From: Patiria pectinifera
Lineage: Eukaryota; Echinodermata; Asteroidea; Valvatida; Asterinidae
DNA length: 64,000 nt
Reading direction: 5' to 3'
Assembly: GCA_029964075.1 (NCBI GenBank)
Contig: CM057134.1
Location: forward strand, 23,104,905-23,168,904
The number at the start of each line of letters is the position of its first letter. Position 1 is the stretch's first letter. The notes beneath the pieces were generated by a model. The model was given only the letters and a program-made list of their open reading frames with translations, was not told where the DNA came from and did no database searches. This document shows positions 37,001 to 49,000 of the stretch, piece by piece. Position numbers and translations under genes: made by a program.

Positions 37001-40000
37001 ACATTAAATTAGAGTAAATTAAATTAAAAGACCCCAAGGTTAACTTTGGCCTAGACAAGTAATGTCATGACGACTTCAACGATGGTCATGTGACCTCATC
37101 TTGAAGGTGTATATTTAATTTTAAGACATTAAAACTGTACATCCGATTGGGTTGGAACTTGGTATGTACATAGACAGGGACGTGTTACCGACAAAAAAAA
37201 ATTAGTGACATGATGACGTCATCATGGGTTGTGAGGCGTCATCTTCAAGCATATGGAGAATCTCGGTAATGGAACAATGTTTTGCATATAATTTTCCTGA
37301 CTGCATATGAACGAAAACACAGCGTTTATATACTCATAAAAAAAAATAAGGAAAAGCCCTATGTTCTATTCATAGAACAGACAGCGTTCTGGATTTTTTT
37401 TTCTTTTTTTGAAAAACAAAATTGTTTCATGCAGATAACATTTAAATATTATGAATGCTAGTCTTATTTCAAGGCTGGTATTTTTTATTGGCGATACTAT
37501 TTGCACGTAATTTGCATTTAACAAAATACTGCAATTGCTCATTTTTTTAATACTTCACTCAGTCGTAACAGCATGTAGAGATGACTAGTCTCAAGTAATT
37601 AATTAACCCTGCTGAATCAAACAGGATCCAACTATATCATAAACACATTAGAACCTGTTGGATTAAAGCCGGAGTCCATCATTTGCAGCTATCCAAAAAA
37701 GTAACTGGCGTAATTATTGTTGAAAAACATACTGGTTGAAAGATAGTAAGGGGACTAAACTCCCTGTGAAATTATTCTTTCTGGCAAGCTCTCATTTTGA
37801 AGAAATCAACGAAAGAAGGCATTTCCAACGGTGCATCTTAAGAAGCACCGTAGGAAAATTTAAATTAGTAGTTCTTTTGTTATTTGGCGCAGCGCGCGTA
37901 AGCATTGGCACGACGCACAGGCGCGCGAGGTTGCTATAATTCGTTTATTGCCATATTTCACAAACACTACATGCTAAATTCAATTTTCTTTCTCTAATAG
38001 GTTTGAAAGGTCATAGACATTTACACAAATATACAACAAATATGTGACGTCATGATGACTTCATCCAAAGTGCGATTTTTTAAAACACATATAAGGGTCA
38101 GTCCAATCGTCATGAAACTTAGTGAGAAGTTACACAATGTAATCAGTGTCCAAAATATGAAGTGACAGCATGATGACATCATCAGCTGATTTTTATTCTT
38201 ATGAATTTCTAAAGTTTTGAATGTTTTTATACTTACAAAATTTGACATTATTTGAGATGAAATCGACTCCAAACTTGGCAGAGACAGAGACAATTAGCAC
38301 AAAATGTGCCTATTTATGTTGTGAGGACATCATCATGTGCCACGGGATGGCAATTTAAATTTGCATTGTTGAAAAAGGAAACCCAAATGGCGCCCCCAAT
38401 TTTTTAAAGAAGCTTTGCATGTAGCGCTTTCCAGGTGCTGTGGTCCAATGGTTACGGTGTTCGCCTCGTGTGCCATGGTGTATGGGTTCGAATCCTGACC
38501 GTGGGAACATGGTGCTTGTGCTCTTGAGCAAGGCATTTTACCATTATTGCTTCGTCCTTCGGATGGGACGTAAAGCCGTAGGTCCCGTGTGTTGTGTAAT
38601 GCACGTTAAAGAACCCAGTAACACTTATCACTAAGAGAAGGGGTTTGCCCCGGTGTTTCTGGCAGTGGCTGCAATAATACGCCACAGCACCTTGTAAACC
38701 CTTATAAGGTGCTACATAATGGGCCTCATATTTCTCAACTTCATTTACCTGTCTTTAATTATAGACATAATTTCCAGTGCCTTGAATACCTAATTGTTGG
38801 TACATAGTAACATACGTGCACTATATAAGACTCCGGTATTATATGAAAGCCCAATTAATAAGCTTTCTTTTAGAGAAAAAAATCATTCGAATCGCTCATT
38901 TACTTTTCCAGTTATGGAATTTTGAACACAAACACTGTTTTTTAACAGTAAAGGTAGGTGATATTTCAGCAAAACGAAAACACATTAGAACACTCTCATA
39001 AACATGATAATATCATAACATATATTTAAAAACCTGCTGCTTTACAATGTCAAGAGTTTAAAGTCTTGCTGTGCCTTCTGCTTGGCTACCCTGGAGACTT
39101 ATGGGATTATTCTGATATCATTCTGGGATCATTTTCAGGATACGACATGGTTTCATTTTTTACTGAAATGTCACGTATACCTTAAATGTGATTTGTGGAC
39201 AAGGTTTAAAAACAGTTTAAGGCCAAAAAAAAAGTCTCCGGTTTCTGGTATGGAGCTTGCCCCAAAGTGTTGCGGCGACGCAGGTTTTTGGGGGTTTTTT
39301 TTCTTCAAATGTCGGCTGACTATGATGTTGCAGGTGATGCTTCAATCCCCTTCAAACTCTCACAAATATCCTTCAGAGTGGAGCTTGAGGTGACCTCAGT
39401 ATTCAGGCCATTAGGCTTGAGAATTCTGCACCTACTTACGATCTCAACCGACACAAACATTGTTCAGGCAATTTGGGTAGTCAAGCCAAAAATCAGACAA
39501 AATGGTAACGTCGGACCATACACTACGGCGACATAGACATCATGCATGAGCTGCCGGCTGGTCGTTAGTCTGCTCCCTTAAATATTGCACTAATTAAAAA
39601 GCGTTTACATGTTCCAGATACACGACCATCGCTCCCTCAGTCTGGCTGCCAGATGCAAAATTTCCAACTTACAACACCGTCTGTCTGCAAATGGTGCTCA
39701 AGTAAATTTATTGCAAAATATATGGGAGCCCAGTCTGTCTGCAAATGGTGCTCAAGTAAATTTATTGCAAAATATATGGGAGCCCAGAGAGGCCACATAA
39801 AGCTTATGCTCGATCGTAAACCCATCTAAAACATGTTAAAATTGTGCAACAGAAAGATTCCAGTCAAACCAGTGAGTTTGGCGGTTTTGAGACATCATCT
39901 TACATCTTAGACTTTTATACAATGAATGGGGAGGTTTGCGGGAACACCAATGATCAACAGTCTTCTGATGACGAACAGAGCATACTGTTCGAAATGTCAA

Positions 40001-43000
40001 GTTAAATGTACTGGTTCTTCTCAGAACCACATAACTCAAAAGAGATATTGTCACATAATTTGATCTTATTACTTTTCCAACTGCACCTTTTAACTATCGT
40101 AGGAAGAGCTTGGGCTATATAATTCTATAGTAGTCATGCATTGCATATTCAGATTAAGGCCACAGAACTACATGCACCTTAGAGCTTTGTACTAATACTT
40201 TTCCAACTTGACCTAGTACTTTACAGTATTTGGGCTGTAGTCAAACCACAGATGGAGCTCTCATTGAAGCCTTTATTGTTTACTCCCATAGTGTTAGGGA
40301 TAAAAGTTCCTTGCCCCCCCCCCCCATGCATTTTAGCTGTGGGTAGCAGCTCAACAAATCATCATGTGTCTCTGTTAGTTAGTTGGTTGGATAGTCAGTT
40401 GGTCAGAAAGCATGGTGAGTGTGACGCCTAGTGGCTGCACCTCAAATTCGTCTCTCATTTTTATCCGTTTTTCTACTGTTTTCGTATTGTGTTTAAAGAC
40501 CATTTTTCTAACTGTGGTGTAAGAAGTGCTGGAGAATCTGCAGGAGTGAGTGCTAGTCGTGATCGATGAACTTGTAAGTTGATTTTTGGCTGTAAAAAAT
40601 TGCTTATCCGCCACTGCTTCGGACAGTAAAAATCAGTCAACCATGAATGTATACCCTGTGTGTGAGCTCAAACGTATTGGTGCAGCGGTACTCTCCCGTA
40701 GAGCACTTCTACCTGATACAGTATGGCAGAGGATTAAGGCCCTGGGACTGCAATGTTAAACCTACCCGCAGAGGCTACAGGGGCGGAGCCAACAGAGTGC
40801 ATACAATACGCACAAGAATTACAACAGCCTGACAGCAATCTTGTTATTCAGCCGGCGTCAATAAGAACAATTTAGTTAGTTTAACTAACAAAAGGTGGAC
40901 CTTCCCATGCATTCTTAACCTAAATGCTCGCTCCCTGAGTATTGAAAAAGCTGACGAATTGCTAGAAGTTGCCCAGAACAATCAAGTGGACATCGCATGT
41001 GTGTCAGAGACATGGTTCAACGATCACATAACGGACGGAGCCATAGCTCTTCCAGGTTTTACATGTGAGAGAAAGGACAGAGTAAAACAGAAAGGAGGCG
41101 GAGTCGCATGCTACATCAGAAACACAATCCCTCACAGAAGGTTGCAGATCCTTAACGATGAAACTCATGAAGCAGTGTGGTTGTCCCTGAGGCCACGAAA
41201 ACTTCCCCGACGTTTTTCCTCCCTGGCCATTGGTTGCATTTATCACCCACCTGATGCAGATAACACATCAATGCATGACTACATTATCAACTGCGTGGAT
41301 AGTATCCTGCATCTGCACCCGTCGTGTGGCGTAGTTGTGACAGGTGACTTTAATCAATTGAGAGACAACTTCCTTGGAACCCATTACGGCTTCAAGCAAC
41401 TGGTTGAAACTCCAACACGGCAACAGTCAATTCTAGACAAGGTATGGACTAACTTGTCACCAGTTTATGATAAGCCGAACGTGATTTCCAAACTTGGAAC
41501 ATCAGACCATAACATGGTACTATTCTCACCATCAAATGCCCCGTCCCTGAACACTGGACACAAAGTGAAGGTCACCACTAGGTGTATGGGCCGGCAAGAT
41601 AAAGCCCTCTTTGCGTCAGCATTATCTGAGATCGAATGGGAGGAGTTGTATCACTCGGAAAGCTGCCGGGAGAAGAGTTCCATTTACCAGAGAACCATGA
41701 ACTTGTTAATGGTGTCATGTGTTCCTACTAAGATAGTGACCCGGCATACCAACGACAAACCATGGGTCACCGTTTCGTTTAGGAAATTGGTACAGAGACG
41801 CCAGAGAGCAAAGATGGCAGGTAACATCGAGGTTGCAAGAAAGCTTCGTAACCAAGTCAATCGCTCCGCCTCACGCCTCCGACACAACTTCTATCAGTCC
41901 AAGATCGCGTCGTTGGAGAACTGCTCTACTAAAGACTGGTGGAAAAATATGAAGATGCTCATGGGTGCGTCATTAGGCGGAGAGAACAGTCTACAGGGTC
42001 TAGCTAACACAATGACAAATGGTGATCTTCAAGCACTTGCGGACAACATCAATGACTTTTTTGTCTCTGTTAGCAGTGATCTCCCCTGCCTGGACGAAAC
42101 CAACCAGTATTCCAGACAGCAGACCCAGTGCCAGTAGAGTTCTACATTAGCGTCCGTACAACGAAAAAAGCTTTGGAGAAGATCAAAGTCAACAAAGCTA
42201 CGGGATCGGATGGAATACCTGCATGGATCCTTCGTGACTTCTCAGACCTCTTAGCTGCTCCTCTAACTGACATCTTCAATAGTTCTGTTGAAGAAGGAGT
42301 AGTTTCCACCGTATGGAAAACGTGCCAAAGTCACACCCACCTAGGTCAGTAGAAAGGGATATCAGACCAATCTCACTGACTCCCATCGCTGCTAACGTTT
42401 TTGAATCCATCATACTCGAATGGATGACCGTGCAGCTCAAGGACAAAATAGACCCCAACCAATTTGGATGCATATCCGGGACTGGCACTACAGACGCTCT
42501 TGTGGAAATGGTGCATCGATGGTATGAAGAGACTGATAAACCTGGTTGCTTCGTACGGATCTTGCTGTTGGATTACTCAAAGGCATTCGACCATATTAAT
42601 CATCATATCCTCATTCAGAAACTCACAAACATCGGGCTGGATCATCACCTAGTACGCTGGATGGCTGCGTTCCTGGTGGATAGAGCTCAACGCGTCAAAA
42701 TTGGGCCTGTGCTGTCAGAGTTTGGTTACCCCAGTGGTGGTGTTCCGCAGGGAACATTATCTGGACCCAAGGATTTCCTGGTCCAGATTAATGACCTGGA
42801 AACTCCATGCCCTTTGTACAAGTACGTGGATGACAGCACTATATTTGAAATTTGCAAGAAGGGGTCTGCGTCAGCACTTCAAGAATCTGCAGACATTGCT
42901 TCCCAGTGGTCTCTGAGGAATGACATGAAAATCAACGCTTCAAAGACCAAAGAACTCCTTATTTGTTTTTGTAAGGACCCATCTCATTCAGCCAATTTGC

Positions 43001-46000
43001 CTAACATATCAGATGACAGTAACACCATTGATAGAGTCACACAGGTCAAAGTTTTGGGGATAATACTGTCCTCAGACCTAACTTGGAATGCTCATGTTGT
43101 CCACATAGTTCGTAAGGCTAGTAAAAGACTGTATATGCTGTATCAGTTGAAACGTGCAGGTATGTATCAAGCTGACCAACTAAAAATCAGTGATAGGACC
43201 GGTCCTAGAACATGCCTGCCAAATATGGCACAGCAGCTTGCCTAACTACTTGTCCAACAAGATAGAAATGATACAGAAGAGAGCCATAAGGTGTATATAC
43301 CCAGGGCAGAGTTATAACCCTACATTAGTTTCTCTCGGCATCCAATCACTGCATGGAAGACGTAATGAATTGTGCATGGCTTATTTTCAGAAACTCCAGG
43401 ATCCGTCTCATAAATTACACAGCCTCCTCCCCCCTCCCCGTGAAGTGTCATATAATCTAAGATCTACCTATAAACTGCCCCTCCCCAGGACCCGCACAAA
43501 TAGGTTTAAAAATTCTCTTATCCCATGGTGCCTTTTTAATCAGTAGCTTTTTAACCAGTAGCTTTGTCGAATGAATTTTTAAAGATAATTGCAGTTGATT
43601 TTAGATGTTTTTTTTCCCCTGAAAACATCCGTTTTTTTAATGCAATCTACTTTGTAGATCTGCCTGTTTCCTTACGTTTTAGCTCGGGATCATTGTTGTG
43701 GTATTTTGTATCTGTTAATTTTTTGTGTGTGTATTTTAAGCTGTTATAATTATATGTAAAATATGTGTATATGTAATCAGAAACCGCACAGATAGGTCTG
43801 AAAATTCTCATTTCCCATTGTACCTTATTAATCGGTAGCTTTTTATCAGCAGCTTCGTTAAATGAGTTTTTAAGATAATTGCACTTAATTTTAAAATGAA
43901 TTTTTATATCCTGAAAATAACCGGTAGTTTTTTAACGCAATCTCCTTTTTTTTGATCTGCTTGTTTTCTTATGTTTTAGCTTGGGATCATTGTTCGTGGT
44001 ATTTTGCATCTGTTAATCTCTTTTATGTGTATTTTAAGCTGTTATAAATTAATGTAACATTTGTGTATTATGTAATCCAACCTAACGGTTGCCAATAAAT
44101 ATATTATCCTATCCTATCCTAGTTAGTTGGTTGGTTAGTTGGTAAATTGGTTGGTTGCTCAGTTGGTTGGTTGAAAACGTTGACATGGTCTATTGTTTCT
44201 GTCATATTTTTACCGATTTCGACCAAACTTTGTCAAAAGTATCAGTAGCCCAACCCCAACATGTCACATGACCAAACTGGGGTCAAAGGTCATGGGGTCA
44301 CTGGGGTCAAAAAGCTAAAAAAAATTAACTCAAGTCAATTCCAGAAATTACATGGCACAATCACGTGACTCATGCGTGAACACGAATTTGTTGGCCTGCA
44401 GCTTCCGAGATCCGATCGAGCTTGTTTGATCCAGCACTGTAAAACCCCTCTGAAAGCCCATTAGGCGTGGACTTGCGACTGGGGCATGGTGGTGGATGGT
44501 GGTGTGCTTTTGGTTCCTTATTTTCTACACGTGTTTGGCTGAAGGAGGAAGCCTAGTTTAGTTTGGCCTTGTCCATGTGCAAGACTCTATGTTCTTTACT
44601 TTGCACCATCACCACCACCATTACTTCACACCAAAGGGTCTGTGGTCTGCAAAGTCTTGTATGTTCCAATTGTCTTTATCCTTGCACCCATAGTACGTTT
44701 TACCATAACTACTAGTAGACTATGGTGTCTCAACGTAGTGGTCCCCAATTCACATTATTTGCTCTGTCAGTAACTAGCCATTTTTAAATATTATATATGA
44801 ATCATATTAATTTGCATGCTCTCCTCTGGTTAATTATTTTTTAAGCAAAGAAGCGCTAATTGAATTTCAAGTATTTCTATTTTCTGATATTGTGTATATA
44901 TGGTCCCTTTGTCTGTTATTTTCTGATCAACATCCATGCATTTTAGATTAAGGTGGCCGTTACAATATCATTCACATAGTGTTACTGCAAACCTCACATT
45001 CATTGTTCATGTCCACCATGCCGACCTTTAAGTCTCATTTGTATATGATGCAGTGATATTGTTTCTCCGCATTTACCTGTGCTCCGTACATGTACATTTT
45101 AACGTGATGTGCACGAGTCTATCTATGCACAAGTTACATGCAAGGCTTATTCAAGGCTAATATTTGTTAAATAACTGACATACAGATCCTAGTCATTTGA
45201 TTGGTGGAACTCACATCACATGACATTCGTTATTGCTCCCATTCACGCCGCGGTAAAATCTGGACTTTTCCAGTTCACTCGGCTTCGCCTCGTGAAATGG
45301 AAAAGTGCAGATTTTACCTTGCGATAATATTCTTCCCATTCCACGCTGAGCCACTCAATATTTGTATACTATTGTCGATGCTATTTGTATGTAATTTGCG
45401 TTTTAATGAAATAATCCAATTACTCATATTGAAACTTTGCACAATCGTATTATTCAACATAGAACGTGTGGAAGTGACTAGTCATTATCATATTATGAAC
45501 TTATCACTCATTTAAAACTCATACTCGGGTATGCCAATACAGCCAGTAAATCATGTAACTTTGTTCGTGTATGAAATTGAACATTAACATGAATGCAGAT
45601 GGACAATCAAAGCATAAACACTTTTTAAAAAAAATTTAAAAAAATTGTAAAAGCCTTATGTTCTGTTCACAGAATAGGCTGTAAAATAGCCATACTATAA
45701 ACTCTGCCTTATTGATGTATATTTCTGTCGCATAAGTGAGAGTATTTTATGTAAATATAGAAAATGTTGACACCATGTTTATGGACTGTTTTGAACACAG
45801 ATCGACCTCCTCTTCTCTTGGAAGTGACGAGCCTTCACCATGATGTATGGTTTGGCGGATTTCCTTGGCATTATATGTATGTACCACACACCAATGACAG
45901 ACTATTAGCACCAAATTCTGATCCTGGTACGGAGACGTACATAGTGGCTAGTGTGGCAACCAACCAAATGGTATGTTTGAAGTAATTTTTGTGTCGCCCA

Positions 46001-49000
46001 AACAAAGTTTCGGGAGACACTTACCAACTAAATTCTGTATGTCCGTCAGTGTTGTAGTACTCGTACTCAGTACTCATACTCAAGTACTACCCGAGTACTT
46101 TTTTGGAGTACTCGTACTCAAATGTCAAAGTACTCGTACTCGATATGACGGTACTCGTACTCGAGCAGCAAAGTACTCGTACTTGCACATGTCAAAATTG
46201 TACTCGATCATCAAAGTACTCGTACTCGAATAACAGTACTCGATAAAACAAAGTACTCATACTCAAATAGCGGTACTCGATAAAAAAATGAAGCTTATGG
46301 GTTTGTGGCTCACAGGGAGACCATGCAGGAGAGAGTTGCAGAAATCCAGCCTAGATGTAACAAAGGCGTGGACAGTACTCTCATCATCAAGGTGCTGTCT
46401 AATTTGGCCAATACCACGAAGTGCAGCAAAAAACAAGTGACATATGCTGTTGACATGATCCGTCATGCGAAGGTTGTGATCAACAATGACCCCCAGACTC
46501 CTTGCCGACTCATTAGGATGAATTATCTGTTGGCCTACAACGAGTGATGGAGAGTCCGAGGAACCATGAGATGGTTGAGAGTTGAACCGAGAAGTCATGT
46601 GTAGGAGCTCTGTTTCATGACTGTTTAGGCACAGCTTGTTGGAAACAGAACAAGAATGAACATGAAAATTTGCAATTAACATTGATAATGCCTTTAAAAA
46701 AATGATATTGAATGAGTGATTTAAAACAATATACATGTACATGTAGTCAGCCTCATTGGTGCCAGGGTACATTAATACTGAAGACAATCTAACGATGCAG
46801 GGCTTGATTGTCTTTGAGATACATGTATGTTGTGTGCATAAAAAATGTGTTATTTATGGTACATGATATACCAAAAACAGTTCTCCCTGGGCATGTGTAT
46901 TTCATAAAAAAAAAATTAAACAACATTTGAAACATCAATCCTTGTGAAACTTGTAGAAAGAATGTTTGATTGATGGTCCTTCATACAAGGTGGAGAACAT
47001 AATATGATGATATCAGGCCTTGCACCTTTCAAGGTATAATCTAAATCTAACTTTGTATGGAGAAAAGTTAGAAATGAGACTATCAATTGGGACTTTAATA
47101 AGGGAATAAATGTGTGTTTCGGAGGTATTACAACACCCTGTTTAAAACCGGTGTGAGTCTGGATGGGTGATAATTACCCGAGGCGAAGCCGAGGGTAATT
47201 ATCACCCATCCAGACTCACAGACTCGGTTTTTAACAGAATGTTTCATACCGACGGAACACATATTTATTCCCATTCATAAATACCTTTTTGGTCAAAAAA
47301 ACAAATCTTTTCGGTCCAAAAATTAAAACAAGTCAAAAACTAGATGCTGCCAACTATTTTGTTCAACAATTTTACTTCATGTTTTACGAAACACCCCTTT
47401 GACTATCATATGGAATGCCCCTCCACAATTGCGTGCGCGTCGCGCATTCCACCTCTATGGTCGCGGGTACTGCGCGATGTCGCGGAAAACGCAGCTGGGC
47501 TTGTGTAGTGTGAATATCCGACAATGAAATAATGAAACACTGGTAGTAATGCGCATGCATACGTGGGGAATTTGAACGTTCAACCAATGAAACGTAAAAG
47601 GCATCAGATTTCATGGATTTTTACTAAAAGGTGATTTTAATCAGTGATTTTTATAGAAAAATCATTGATTTAAATCAACGTGATTTAAATCAGCCAACCC
47701 TGAAAAAATTTGAAGTCAATATACAGGGTGTCCTGAAAACAATTGTGCATGTAAACCCAGCCATTTTGCCACTTTACAACCAGAATTTACTGCAAGTGTT
47801 TACACGATCTTCAAGGTTACAGATTTAGCTTGAGAATATTGTTTGTTTAATTAAGATTGATTTTGTAAATCCAGAGATATGTATGAATAAGTGCAAAGAA
47901 AAAAAAAACATTCTGTGCCACTTGTAGGAAGCGAGTGCTTCAAAGATCAGACAATGCCAGTATGGCTCTTTTGATAAGATTATCCCTATGGGTGCAAGAC
48001 AAACATTCCATTCAGAACGGCAATATAGGGTTTTGTTCTTATGTTGAAACAATTTAATAGTACAGACAGGTTCAATTCTTTAAAACTTCAATGAAAGAGT
48101 TCAATTAAATATAAATAAATATTGCACACTCTGCTTAAAAATGTTAACACCACTAACAGTAAAGTGATTTGGTTTTAGACTAGGACTATGGGCTCCCTGC
48201 GCCAACGAAAGAGAGTGCCCTTTTACCTAGCAACGACGTCCTATGGGCGGGACATTTAGCTGGTTGACATGACCATTCCTTGTGTGTGACGCACGTACAC
48301 CAGGAGATTTGTACTATGCACACGCAGTGGTACGTACGGCCGCGCAATGTGGCAAAATTGCAGTCAGGCAAGATAGTGTCGGTCAATCACCCCCAACTGT
48401 ACTTTCTTTGCTGGTGAGAGGGTACTTGTGAACGGAGCGGATACTGATTTTAATTGCTTCACAGAAAGTGGCACAAAATGGGTTTCTTGGCTTTGTCGTT
48501 ATTCAAACATATTGTAATGAAAATAGCCCTTCATCATTACCTTCCTCCCCACCTTCTATTTTTGGTTTAGCCCGCCCCTCTCATCCACCACACCCCTGAG
48601 CTGAGTGTGTATCAGTCCAGCCAGGCATGCAGCATCTTATTTGCATAATTCTATTGTAAGCCCCATGTGCATGGAATTTGAACTAACCATGTGTGCTTCA
48701 GTCTGCTGGGTGCTGTGCTATCCGGTTCATAAGTGACTTCGTCATACACGCGCGCGCACCACTGATTACGAGCGCCCATTGGATAAATACTCAAGTTGCT
48801 TTAACTTCCGGTTCCATTGGTGCCATGCTACACCATGTACAGTAAGTTGAGATGACGTCACACTTACGAACAGGATAGGGATAGGTTGTCTGTGGGGGGC
48901 TGTGCAGGTTTTGTCTGGGCGTGGCAAGGAAAGGCCTTGATGTAATGACCACGTAAGTTGTAGTGCATGACAACTTTTAAATCCCCCCTGGGTTGGGAGT

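Larger units (their letters stand above)
40391..44119 (+). mobile_element. CR1-like LINE with target-site duplication
   Basis: It is flanked by a 15-base direct repeat, tagttagttggttgg, at 40376-40390 and 44120-44134, within a ttgg-rich stretch. It encodes endonuclease and RT on the + strand and ends in a tandem tcctatcctatcc tail, as CR1/L2-type LINEs do. An ORF1 is not evident; only about 440 bases precede the endonuclease frame. Frameshifts break the polyprotein. Confidence 0.85.

Noticed and set aside
38431..38500. A tRNA gene
   Set aside because: A- and B-box-like words are present, but the cloverleaf is degraded and the sequence continues into a SINE body.
45764..45800. Upstream ATG extension of exon G (MLTPCLWTVLNT)
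   Set aside because: This is intron sequence before the AG at 45799-45800. The codon phase from exon F and the vertebrate alignment require a start at 45801.
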